64,000 nucleotides of DNA from Massilia frigida (GTDB taxonomy: Bacteria; Pseudomonadota; Gammaproteobacteria; Burkholderiales; Burkholderiaceae_D). The stretch covers positions 1 through 64,000 of the forward strand of contig NZ_WHJG01000004.1 in NCBI RefSeq assembly GCF_011682175.1. Direction: 5' to 3'. A model generated the notes under the pieces. It saw only the letters and a list, made by a program, of their open reading frames with translations, was not told the origin of the DNA and did not search any database. Of the stretch, positions 17,399 to 27,331 are shown in pieces. Made by a program: the position numbers and the translations under genes. How positions within the stretch are numbered: position 1 is the stretch's first letter; each line of letters begins with the position of its first letter.

Positions 17399-19183
17399 GT
17401 GATTCCACAATCCTTCCTGACCGATTTACTCAACCGTATCGACATCGTCGATGTGGTCGGCCGCTATGTCCAGCTGAAGAAGGGCGGGGCCAATTTCATG
17501 GGCTTGTGCCCGTTTCACAGCGAAAAATCCCCCAGTTTCACGGTCAGCCCGACCAAGCAGTTCTACCATTGCTTCGGTTGCAGCGCGCATGGCAACGCGG
17601 TCGGCTTCCTGATCGAGTATTCCGGCATGGGTTTCATCGATGCCGTCAAGGACCTGGCCCAGGGCGTCGGCATGGTCGTGCCCGATGCGGACGACAAGAT
17701 TCCGCCGCTGCAGCGCGCCGCCAACCAGGCCCAGGCGTTGGCCCTGACCGAAGCCATGACCCAGGCCTGCGATTACTACCGTGGCCAGTTGCGCGGCGCC
17801 ACGAATGCCATTGCCTACCTGAAAAACCGCGGCCTGACCGGCGAAGTGGCGGCCCGCTTCGGCATGGGCTACGCCCCGTCCGGCTGGGATAACCTGCGCA
17901 CCGTGTTTCCCGATTACGAGGTGCTGGCGCTGGTCGAGTCCGGCCTGGTGATCGACAAGGTCGACGAAGACGGCGGCAACAAGAAACGCTATGACCGCTT
18001 CCGCGAGCGCATCATGTTCCCGATCCGTAATACCAAAGGCCAGGTGATCGGCTTCGGTGGGCGGGTGCTCGACCAGGGCGAGCCGAAATACCTGAATTCC
18101 CCGGAAACCCCGCTATTCCAGAAAGGCCTGGAGCTGTACGGCCTGTTCGAGGCGCGCCAGGCCATCCGCGACGCCGGCTATGTGCTGGTCACCGAAGGCT
18201 ATATGGATGTGGTCGCGCTGGCCCAGCTCGGCTTTCCGCAAGCGGTGGCCACGCTCGGCACTGCCTGCACCAGTACCCACGTGCAAAAGTTGCTGCGCCA
18301 GACCGATAGCGTGATTTTCAGTTTCGACGGCGACAAGGCCGGCCGCCGCGCCGCCCGCCGCGCGCTCGAAGCTTGCCTGCCGCAGGTGAGCGACAACAAG
18401 ATCATCAAATTCCTGTTCTTGCCGGCCGAGCACGATCCGGACAGCTTCGTGCGCGAATTCGGCGCCGATGTGTTCGAGCAAGAGATTCACGAAGCGATGC
18501 CGTTGTCGCAATTTTTGCTGCGCGAAGTGTCGGCCGAGCACGATCTTTCCACGCCGGAAGGGCGCGCCCGGGTCCAGTTCGACGCCAAGCCCTTGCTGCA
18601 ATCGATGTCGCCCAGTTCCCTGCGCCTGCAGATCGTGCGCGGCCTGGCCAGCATGACCGAGTCCACGCCGGCCGAAATCGAAGCCCTGTTCGAGCTGTCC
18701 AAGCCGGTCTCGGTGGCGCGCCGGGCGCCGCCGCGCCAGGGCCGGCCCGAGCCGGTCGGGCTGGAATTGCAGATCTTGCGCCATCTGGTGGCCCATCCGC
18801 CGCTCAGCCTGGAGCTGGACGAGGCCGCCCTGGCCGCGTTCAACCATTTCGGCCCGGACGCGGCCGAGCGCTTGCTGTACCTGGTCGCCTGCGGCCAGGC
18901 GCTGGGGGCGAACGGCAGCTTTGCCGCCTTGTCCCAGCACTTGAAGGATACGAGCAACGAATACGATGGCTTGATCGCCGAGATTGCGTCCGAACCGGAA
19001 TCGGATTTCGACAGCGTGAAATTGTGGCTCGTCGGGGCTGTGAGGCAGATCAAACTTGCGGCACTAAAACAGGAACTGACCCAGTTGTTTTCCGCCGGGC
19101 TGACCTCAGATCAGGTGGGTGTGCGCTACCGCGAAATCATGGCGGAGCAAAGGCGTCTGGAGGATGACGGCGCGCCGGCGTAG
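17399..19183 (+). CDS. dnaG: DNA primase
   Basis: Synthesises RNA primers at the replication fork, 594 residues, normal length. Translation starts with GTG (17399), chosen because IPQSFLTDLLNRIDIVDVV is the family N-terminus. The N-terminal CHC2 zinc domain shows CPFHSEKSPSF and FYHCFGCSAHGN. The Toprim catalytic core has VTEGYMDVVALAQLG (catalytic Glu) and FSFDGDKAGRRAARRALE (metal Asp pair). The C-terminal DnaB-interaction domain runs from about residue 455. It lies between yqeY and rpoD in the conserved macromolecular synthesis cluster. A GTG start may keep primase levels low. Confidence 0.97.
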   Translation: MIPQSFLTDLLNRIDIVDVVGRYVQLKKGGANFMGLCPFHSEKSPSFTVSPTKQFYHCFGCSAHGNAVGFLIEYSGMGFIDAVKDLAQGVGMVVPDADDKIPPLQRAANQAQALALTEAMTQACDYYRGQLRGATNAIAYLKNRGLTGEVAARFGMGYAPSGWDNLRTVFPDYEVLALVESGLVIDKVDEDGGNKKRYDRFRERIMFPIRNTKGQVIGFGGRVLDQGEPKYLNSPETPLFQKGLELYGLFEARQAIRDAGYVLVTEGYMDVVALAQLGFPQAVATLGTACTSTHVQKLLRQTDSVIFSFDGDKAGRRAARRALEACLPQVSDNKIIKFLFLPAEHDPDSFVREFGADVFEQEIHEAMPLSQFLLREVSAEHDLSTPEGRARVQFDAKPLLQSMSPSSLRLQIVRGLASMTESTPAEIEALFELSKPVSVARRAPPRQGRPEPVGLELQILRHLVAHPPLSLELDEAALAAFNHFGPDAAERLLYLVACGQALGANGSFAALSQHLKDTSNEYDGLIAEIASEPESDFDSVKLWLVGAVRQIKLAALKQELTQLFSAGLTSDQVGVRYREIMAEQRRLEDDGAPA

Positions 19184-19252
19184 ACCCTGCGCAAAGGGGG
19201 AAAATGGGGGGCTGCACAGGGGGCGTTTGGCACTGGAAAAAGACGGACTGCG

Positions 19253-19261
19253 TGCTATAAT
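19253..19261 (+). promoter_or_regulatory. extended -10 promoter upstream of rpoD
   Basis: TGCTATAAT is a perfect extended -10, with no good -35 at normal spacing. Transcription would begin near 19268 and give an rpoD leader of about 360 bases. The 446-base gap 19184-19629 otherwise holds no supported gene. A 113-codon minus-strand frame there lacks any recognisable feature. The long leader could have a regulatory role, but no known riboswitch or thermosensor was identified. Confidence 0.6.
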
Positions 19262-19629
19262 AAAACGATAAGTGTTGTGTTCGCAGAAATTTTTTCGTTG
19301 TCCGTAAGTTGTATTTCTTTCAGTGAGTTAGGCTCTTGATCGGCGCAAAGATGGTGGGGCGTCGGCGGCCAGGGCCAGCTTTGGTTGCGACGGCGCGCTG
19401 CGCGGTCGATGGCAAACATCGGTTTGCTTTTCAACCACACACGGCTCGCGCCTCCAACCGCCGTTGTTTGCAGTAGACTACTGCCGAAATCGCGCGGGTC
19501 GTGCCCGTAAGGTGATGTAAAGGTGTTATGAGTGCAGCAATGCCGGAGCGGTCTGCGGGCCGGTTCGGGACGTAGGGCCCAAAAGGCCGGCAACAAACTT
19601 TATCTTAATCCACCATAAAGCTAGTCGTT

Positions 19630-21900
<2,271 letters not shown>

Positions 21901-22000
21901 GCCTTGACGGGCTGATGCGAAAAGCCATATCCTCTCGCCACTTTGTGACGGGAGGCTATCTTTATGGTGGCCGTATCAGCATCCCCGTCGCACCGATTTC

Positions 22001-22079
<79 letters not shown>

Positions 22080-22091
22080 AATTCAGTAAAG

Positions 22092-22125
22092 AAAAAAGGG
22101 AGACACGAAACTGTCTCCCTTTTTT
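22092..22125 (+). terminator. Rho-independent terminator after the tRNA
   Basis: The arms AAAAAAGGGAGACA (22092-22105) and TGTCTCCCTTTTTT (22112-22125) pair perfectly over 14 bp around a 6-base loop. A-rich and T-rich flanks make it potentially bidirectional. Confidence 0.9.
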
Positions 22126-22326
22126 CATTTTAAAACTCCGGGAGTCGATTTCGGGCGCGGTCGTGCCAGCCGCTTCGGCGCGAAGGGTGTATGCACTTTT
22201 TAATGCACACCGCGACCTTTTCCTGCATTAAACTCCAAACCGCATGAGCGCAATCTCGCGCTCGTCGCCTGGGACGCCGCGGTCGGGAAATGACGGGCCC
22301 CCGGCATTTCTGGACAGGAGCATCGA

Positions 22327-22812
22327 TTGAACAAGGTATTCATTTCGCTGGTATCGGCATGCGCATTCGCACTTCCACTGCAAGCCGCGGCTCAGGACCC
22401 CGTGCAAGCCTCGGCCGATCACGACCAATTGCTGTCAAGCCCGGTTCCCAAACTGGCCGCCAATAAGCGTCTTGTCTACGATTTCTGGCGCGAGGTATTG
22501 GAAGGCGGTCACCTCGAACTGGCGGACAAATACCTTGCCGATTCCTACATCCAGCACAATCCCACCGTGCCCGGCGGCCGCGAGGGATTCGTCACTTTCT
22601 TTTCCAAGTTTTCCAAGGCAAAACCAATTGCAGCGGCCATTAAGACGCCACTGGTGACGATCATGGCCGAGGACGACCTGGTCATGCTTGGTTTCGTGAG
22701 GGAGTATCCGGACCCTGCCGCCGCTGGCCAAACATATACCACCACCTGGTTCGACATGTTCCGCATCAGGGACGGGAAAATCGTCGAGCATTGGGATCCG
22801 GCAAGAAAATAA
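22327..22812 (+). CDS. exported SnoaL-like (NTF2-fold) protein
   Basis: A 161-residue protein with a signal peptide (SLVSACAFALPLQAAAQ) and one SnoaL-like/NTF2-fold domain. Supporting stretches are KRLVYDFWREVLEGGHLELA, YIQHNPTVPGGREGFVTFF and the C-terminal TTTWFDMFRIRDGKIVEHWD, which is highly characteristic. Members act as small-molecule cyclases, isomerases or simple binding proteins, and no specific activity can be assigned. Translation is from TTG 22327, supported by GGACAGGAG upstream. A solitary gene, opposed by a minus-strand membrane-protein gene. Confidence 0.8.
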   Translation: MNKVFISLVSACAFALPLQAAAQDPVQASADHDQLLSSPVPKLAANKRLVYDFWREVLEGGHLELADKYLADSYIQHNPTVPGGREGFVTFFSKFSKAKPIAAAIKTPLVTIMAEDDLVMLGFVREYPDPAAAGQTYTTTWFDMFRIRDGKIVEHWDPARK

Positions 22813-22979
22813 GCACTCCCGAGGTCGGCAACATCTCTCGAACAGGCCATTCTGCGCAGTGACCCGGAAACCAGGCTGAAAAAATGCCATCCGAAGAGGA
22901 TCTCGCCCAGTATCGCCTTGCTGATGGAAAGACCCGACGCGAAGGGCGGTTCCCGCGCCGGCCGCCCCGCCGTGACGCC

Positions 22980-24179
22980 CTAATTGCCCGCCAGGATAAT
23001 CAGCGAACTGTATTTTTCCAGCAGCACCGCAATCCCGTACAGGGACGCGCCCAGCGCGCCGGCGCCGATCAGTACATTGGTCCTGAAACCCAGATAGGCG
23101 ATCCATTCGAGCACCAGCAGGACAAAAAAGCACAACAGAATGCTGGCGATGACTTTCAGGTCCAGGAACAGGTAGCCCAGGCTCGCCCATACCGCTAGCA
23201 CGATAAACAAGGCCAGATACCGGTTGCGCTGCGCCCGGCTGGGCCACGGCGATGCGCCGACCAATAGCGCGAGCGACAGGCCGATGGTGCAGTAATACTC
23301 CAGGCCCGCCTCGAAATACTGGATGGATTCCCAATGGATGCCATGGGTGCGCACGACACAATAGGCCGCCAGCACGCTCAGGTGGCCGACAACAACGCCC
23401 TTGAGCATCCGCTCGTCCAATTTCAGATACAGCGTGCCGGGCGTGTAGACCATGTAAAAGGAAAGCACACCCGACAAACAGACTGCGGCGAAAAATCCGA
23501 AAATGCCGGACTGATGCATCAATGCCAGCGCGCCAAAATAGACCATTCCCAGCGCGCAGGCGGTACTGAGCGGCGCGCGGCGAAAGGGCGGGAACAATTT
23601 TTTCAGCGTGTCCGGCACCACCTTGCAGGTATCGACAATCCAGCCAACCAGCAGCACGTTCGCAAAGCCGCAAAACAGCGCCACATACAAGGCTTGCGAT
23701 GGCCATATCGCCTCCGGCCACAGCGTTCCAACGCCTGTCAGGGAGAGGAAAACCAGCTGATACACAATGGTCGGCACCTTGATCACATAGGTCCACAGGG
23801 CCCTGGCCAGTTTCAGGATCGTTTCGTAAAACACCACCAGGAAGCAGATCACTGCAACGACCTTGATCAGATTTACCCAGGACATATAGCGCGACCAGAC
23901 CGGTGGTTGGCTCGCTTGCGCTGTGACGGCGCCTGCCGCCGTTTCCCGGAAATCGCCCGGGCTGACATATTTTCCGGCGACTTCCTTTGCCATCCGTTCG
24001 CTCAGATAGCCATCGTTCTGCATCTGCCTAATCAGTTCGGTCTTGATATCGCCAGCCGTGCGCGCAGGCGCGGCGCTTGCAGGTGCCTGATGAGGTACTG
24101 CGGCGCGATCCTGGGCAAAAACACCTGCGCTCATGATCAGCATCCATCCAATAAAGACAAGTCGCCACGCAAAAAGCAT
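22980..24179 (-). CDS. polytopic membrane protein of unknown function
   Basis: A 399-residue protein with an N-terminal signal peptide (LVFIGWMLIMSAGVFAQ). A periplasmic stretch of about 75 residues (Ala/Pro-rich, then DIKTELIRQMQNDGYLSERM) is followed by about nine membrane helices from residue 105 to the end. I do not recognise the family. No catalytic motif stands out. The start at 24179 is supported by AGGCGGA six bases upstream. It is divergent from the curlin-repeat gene with a 276-base shared control region that holds a small TGCAC/GTGCA inverted repeat, so the two may be co-regulated. A role in export or anchoring of the curlin-like protein is speculation. Confidence 0.65.
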   Translation of the reverse strand: MLFAWRLVFIGWMLIMSAGVFAQDRAAVPHQAPASAAPARTAGDIKTELIRQMQNDGYLSERMAKEVAGKYVSPGDFRETAAGAVTAQASQPPVWSRYMSWVNLIKVVAVICFLVVFYETILKLARALWTYVIKVPTIVYQLVFLSLTGVGTLWPEAIWPSQALYVALFCGFANVLLVGWIVDTCKVVPDTLKKLFPPFRRAPLSTACALGMVYFGALALMHQSGIFGFFAAVCLSGVLSFYMVYTPGTLYLKLDERMLKGVVVGHLSVLAAYCVVRTHGIHWESIQYFEAGLEYYCTIGLSLALLVGASPWPSRAQRNRYLALFIVLAVWASLGYLFLDLKVIASILLCFFVLLVLEWIAYLGFRTNVLIGAGALGASLYGIAVLLEKYSSLIILAGN

Positions 24180-24455
24180 ATTATTCCGCCTGAATATATT
24201 AATAGGATGATAACGCATCCGATGCCGATTGCGGCGGCAGCGAATCGCCACCTCTCCGTAGACCGCGCGCTGAATTGCAGGCCTGTACCGGGCGTCATGC
24301 CGAAAAACAGCGCTCTCAGCAGTTGAGAAGCCTCAAACGGAGGCCAGTATCGACCGATACACTCGACCCTTGAAGCAGCCCAGTTTGCACTCTGTGCACG
24401 GCGGCATCGACCTTTCGCTGCCATCTTTTTGCGCAGCAATTTCAAGGAGAAACTC

Positions 24456-25424
24456 ATGAAAACAATACTCTCAACCATCGCCGCAGCGTTCGCCCTGGCG
24501 TTTGCCAGCGGCGCCGTCTCGGCCCAGCCGACCGTGTCCACCTCGCAAGTGGGTACAGGCAACAGCCTGTACGTGGACCAGAAGGCGCCCGACTACGAAT
24601 TCTATGAATTGAGGGCCACCATCAAGCAGACAGGCAATAACAATGTCGCGGGCGACCCGGTATCCAAAACGCCCGGCATTCTTCAGGTGCGCTCCTACGA
24701 TGCCTATGCCGACATTGTCCAGACCGGAAACAAAAACGCAGCGAGCATAGCCCAGGACAATATCACCCGCAGCGGTACCGTCATCAAGCAGCTCGGCAGC
24801 GAAAACAAGGCGCTCGTGAAGCAAAAGAATTCCGGCGAAGTAGGGAATACGATCGAGCAAGTCGGCAACCGCAATGCGGTCAATGTCGATCAGCTCGGGT
24901 TATTCCCTTTCAGTATCCGGGCTTACCAGACCGGCAATGACAACGACATCACGGCGAAACAGGTCAATTCGGGTTTTGGCGGACCGCTGGTCGTACAGAC
25001 CGGCAATTTGAACAAGGTCACGATCGACCAGAACGACGCCGTGTATTCGGGTGTGGAGGTGCAGCAGGTGGGCCATGCCAATAACGCCAGCGTCAGGCAG
25101 CACAATTCCTACTTCACGCGCGAACAGACCATTCTCCAGAAAGGAAATAACAACCTGGCCAGCAGCGACGAGCAAGGCCAGGATAATGCCAGCCGCATTG
25201 TCCAGACCGGCAATCTGAATAAAGCCACCGTCGTGCAGCGCCTGGACTACAGCCAGTCGCTCATTAACCAGACCGGTAACATCAATATCGCGTCCGTCAC
25301 GCAAAACGGCGGCACTAACTACGACACGCCGAACAAGGCGACGATCACCCAGAACGGCAATGGCTTCTCCGCCGCCATCGCGCAATCGGGCAGCGGCAAC
25401 CAGGCTGGCATCGTGCAGCACTAG
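24456..25424 (+). CDS. curlin-repeat (CsgA/CsgB-like) secreted amyloid-type protein
   Basis: A 322-residue exported protein with a signal peptide (STIAAAFALAFASGAVSAQ). The mature chain is built of about a dozen curlin-type repeats with the pattern Q-x-G-N-x-N-x-A/V: KQTGNNNVA, VQTGNKNAAS, EQVGNRNAVNV, YQTGNDNDIT, VQTGNLNKVTI, QQVGHANNASV, LQKGNNNLAS, VQTGNLNKATV and NQTGNINIASV. Such repeats form cross-beta amyloid strands in curli. It is about twice the length of E. coli CsgA. An AAGGAG ribosome site precedes ATG 24456. No csgE, csgF, csgG or csgD gene is in the window, so secretion machinery must be elsewhere or absent. Confidence 0.88.
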   Translation: MKTILSTIAAAFALAFASGAVSAQPTVSTSQVGTGNSLYVDQKAPDYEFYELRATIKQTGNNNVAGDPVSKTPGILQVRSYDAYADIVQTGNKNAASIAQDNITRSGTVIKQLGSENKALVKQKNSGEVGNTIEQVGNRNAVNVDQLGLFPFSIRAYQTGNDNDITAKQVNSGFGGPLVVQTGNLNKVTIDQNDAVYSGVEVQQVGHANNASVRQHNSYFTREQTILQKGNNNLASSDEQGQDNASRIVQTGNLNKATVVQRLDYSQSLINQTGNINIASVTQNGGTNYDTPNKATITQNGNGFSAAIAQSGSGNQAGIVQH

Positions 25425-25430
25425 CAGTAT

Positions 25431-25460
25431 CCCGGGAGCCCGCGTTGGCAGGTTCCCGGG
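25431..25460. terminator. GC-rich hairpin between convergent curlin and marR genes
   Basis: CCCGGGAGCC (25431-25440) pairs with GGTTCCCGGG (25451-25460) over 10 bp with one G-U. There is no T run on either side, but its place between two converging stops suggests termination or transcript protection. Confidence 0.5.
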
Positions 25461-25474
25461 CGCGTCTGCGGTGC

Positions 25475-25972
25475 TTACCCGCCCCGGTTCAGATTATCCT
25501 TCACCTGCAACAGCAGACCGAGCAGCATCTCTTGCTGCTCCCCGTTCATCCCCCGTACCGCCTGCGCGTTCAGCTTGCCCGCTTCGGCCTGCGCCGCCTG
25601 CTGGATGGCCCTGCCGGCATCGGTCAGCGACAGGCGCGTGTTGCGGCGGTCGGCCGCATCGGCTTCCCCGTGCAGCAAGCCGCGTTCGCGCAGCCCCGTG
25701 ATCAGGCGCGCCACCTGTGCCTTGTCGCGTCCGCTGTGACGCGCCAGCTCGCTCTGGGTCGAGCCCGGATGATGGCCGAAAAACGCCAGCACCTTCGCTT
25801 CCATGTGCGTCAGCTCATGCTGGCCGTCGCGCAATGCCTGGAATTGCTGCGAACGGTACTGGTGCATGATCGAATGAATCAGCTCCAGGACGGCATCCTG
25901 CCGCGCCGCGCCAGGCCGGGCCGCGCCAGAATGGTTGACATTGTCATTTGATTCGTGGATGATAGGTGACAT
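25475..25972 (-). CDS. MarR-family transcriptional regulator
   Basis: A 165-residue winged-helix regulator. The MarR core is clear: LTHMEAKVLAFFGHHPGSTQ, SELARHSGRDKAQVARLITG (recognition helix) and LRERGLLHGEADAADRRNTR (wing), followed by SLTDAGRAIQQAAQ. The start at 25972 (MSPIIHESNDN) is uncertain. A twin palindrome overlaps the first codons, so a shorter start downstream on the minus strand is possible. It is divergent from the siderophore-interacting protein gene with only 25 bases between starts, which strongly suggests that it represses both. The ligand is unknown. Confidence 0.85.
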   Translation of the reverse strand: MSPIIHESNDNVNHSGAARPGAARQDAVLELIHSIMHQYRSQQFQALRDGQHELTHMEAKVLAFFGHHPGSTQSELARHSGRDKAQVARLITGLRERGLLHGEADAADRRNTRLSLTDAGRAIQQAAQAEAGKLNAQAVRGMNGEQQEMLLGLLLQVKDNLNRGG

Positions 25973-25977
25973 TGTCA
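25936..25977. promoter_or_regulatory. twin operator TGACATTGTCA for the divergent MarR regulator
   Basis: Two identical 11-base palindromes, TGACATTGTCA at 25936-25946 and 25967-25977, have centres 31 bases apart, about three helical turns, so two dimers would bind the same face. They flank the marR start and lie just before the siderophore-interacting protein gene. This is the expected arrangement for autoregulation plus control of the neighbour. Confidence 0.75.
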
Positions 25978-25997
25978 GCCAATTGAAAGATAAAGAC

Positions 25998-26732
25998 ATG
26001 AGTATAGACTCTCCCGTCAGCCGTGTGCAGCGTGTGCGCCACGAGCTCAAGATTCGCCAGGTCGAGGTGCTGGGTGTGCGCGCCATCGGCAGCCATTTCC
26101 GCAGCATTACTTTCGGCGGCGCGGCGCTGCACGACTTCCACAGCGCCTCGTTCGACGATCACATCAAGTTCATCCTTGGCGACGGTCCCGACGCCACCAG
26201 GCGCGACTACACCCCGCGCAGCTTCGATCCGGCCACCGGCGAGCTGGTCATCGAATTCGCCCTGCATGGCGACGGCCCCTGCGCGGCATGGGCAGCCCAG
26301 GCCGCGGCGGGCCAGCAAGCGATCATTGGCGGCCCCAAGGGTTCGCTGATCATTCCGGTCGATTACGCCTGGCATCTGCTGGTTGGCGATGAAACCGGCT
26401 TGCCGGCCATTGCACGCCGCCTGGAGGAACTGCCCGCCGGCACCCGCGCCACCGTCATCGTCAAGGTCGACGATGCGGCCGACCGCCGCGTGTTTGCCGG
26501 CCAGGCCGAGGTGGACCTGCGCTGGGTCGGCAGCGACGCCGAGCTGCTTGCCGCCGTGCAAGCCTGGACCCTGCCTGCGGGCGACGGCTATGCCTGGTGC
26601 GCGGGCGAAGCCGCGACCATGGCCGCCGTGCGCCAGGAACTGGTGGGCGTCAAGGGCTTGGACAAGACCGCCATCCGCGCCGCTGCCTACTGGAAGCGTG
26701 GCGGCAGCGGGTTTCACGAAAACCTGGAGTAA
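25998..26732 (+). CDS. siderophore-interacting protein (FAD-linked ferric reductase family)
   Basis: A 244-residue cytoplasmic flavoprotein of the SIP/ViuB family, which reduces ferric siderophores to release iron. The N-terminal FAD-binding barrel includes RDYTPRSFDPATGELVIEF (the RxYTxR flavin motif) and GDGPCAAWAAQAAAGQ. The C-terminal SIP domain has LLVGDETGLPAIARRLEELP and YAWCAGEAATMAAVRQEL, and ends with YWKRGGSGFHENLE. The start at 25998 is preferred. The in-frame ATG at 25935 lies inside the upstream operators. It is divergent from a MarR regulator rather than a Fur-type one. No siderophore biosynthesis or receptor gene is nearby. Confidence 0.9.
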   Translation: MSIDSPVSRVQRVRHELKIRQVEVLGVRAIGSHFRSITFGGAALHDFHSASFDDHIKFILGDGPDATRRDYTPRSFDPATGELVIEFALHGDGPCAAWAAQAAAGQQAIIGGPKGSLIIPVDYAWHLLVGDETGLPAIARRLEELPAGTRATVIVKVDDAADRRVFAGQAEVDLRWVGSDAELLAAVQAWTLPAGDGYAWCAGEAATMAAVRQELVGVKGLDKTAIRAAAYWKRGGSGFHENLE

Positions 26733-26756
26733 GCCGCTGCGGCTGGCGCGCCCTCG

Positions 26757-27236
26757 TCAGGCGGCGCGCGCGTCGCCCTCCACGGGGGCATCGAACCAGA
26801 TGCCGTAGCGGTCGCCTTGCCACGACAGCAAGGAAAACAAATACGCCGTGGACAGCATGATCAAGCCGCCAGCCAGCGCCGCTTCGCTCACGAAGCCCAG
26901 CAAGCAAAACAGGAATCCGCTGACGTGCGACACGGCTTCGATGCGTTTGGCAACGCGCCGGGTTGGGTGCATGTGCAGAAAGCCGAAGCCAAACCAGCAG
27001 CGCAGCCACAGCGGCAGCGTGTGCCAGTTGAGTGCATGTTTATCGATCACGAAAGTCTCCTCGTTCAGGGTTGACACCTCCACCTCGAGTACCGCAGCAA
27101 GACATTTGAGCGACTCCACACTGGCCTTGTGGCCACTTTCAATGCGCTGGATGGTCCTGGCGCTCAAGCCCGACATCTGGGCTAATTGTTCTTGAGAAAG
27201 ATGGCGGCTGAGACGCAGTTGTTTAAGAATCATCAT
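26757..27236 (-). CDS. XRE-family HTH protein with C-terminal 2TM domain
   Basis: A 159-residue membrane-linked regulator. The N-terminal XRE helix-turn-helix is canonical (LRLSRHLSQEQLAQMSGLSA, RTIQRIESGHKASVESLKCL). A linker follows (WHTLPLWLRCWFGFGFLHMH), then a 2TM module of two hydrophobic segments (SGFLFCLLGFVSEAALAGGL, IMLSTAYLFSLLSW). Such proteins are found near genes for membrane or metabolic functions, and their targets are generally unknown. It lies 95 bases downstream of the PLP-decarboxylase gene on the same strand. Confidence 0.82.
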   Translation of the reverse strand: MMILKQLRLSRHLSQEQLAQMSGLSARTIQRIESGHKASVESLKCLAAVLEVEVSTLNEETFVIDKHALNWHTLPLWLRCWFGFGFLHMHPTRRVAKRIEAVSHVSGFLFCLLGFVSEAALAGGLIMLSTAYLFSLLSWQGDRYGIWFDAPVEGDARAA

Positions 27237-27331
27237 GGTTCCCGGGGCTGGTGAGCTGCGAGTATTGACCGATTTGGGCCGTGTCGGTGACGAAAATCAC
27301 CCGACAGCGGCCCGACAGTGCCTCGTTTCCT

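Noticed and set aside
19255-19596. 113-codon minus-strand frame in the dnaG-rpoD gap
   Set aside because: No ribosome site or recognisable protein feature. It overlaps the extended -10 promoter of rpoD and would be antisense to its leader.
24456-25424. The repetitive curlin gene as a CRISPR or DNA tandem-repeat array
   Set aside because: The repetition is at the protein level (QxGNxN motifs) with variable codons. There are no constant DNA repeats with unique spacers.
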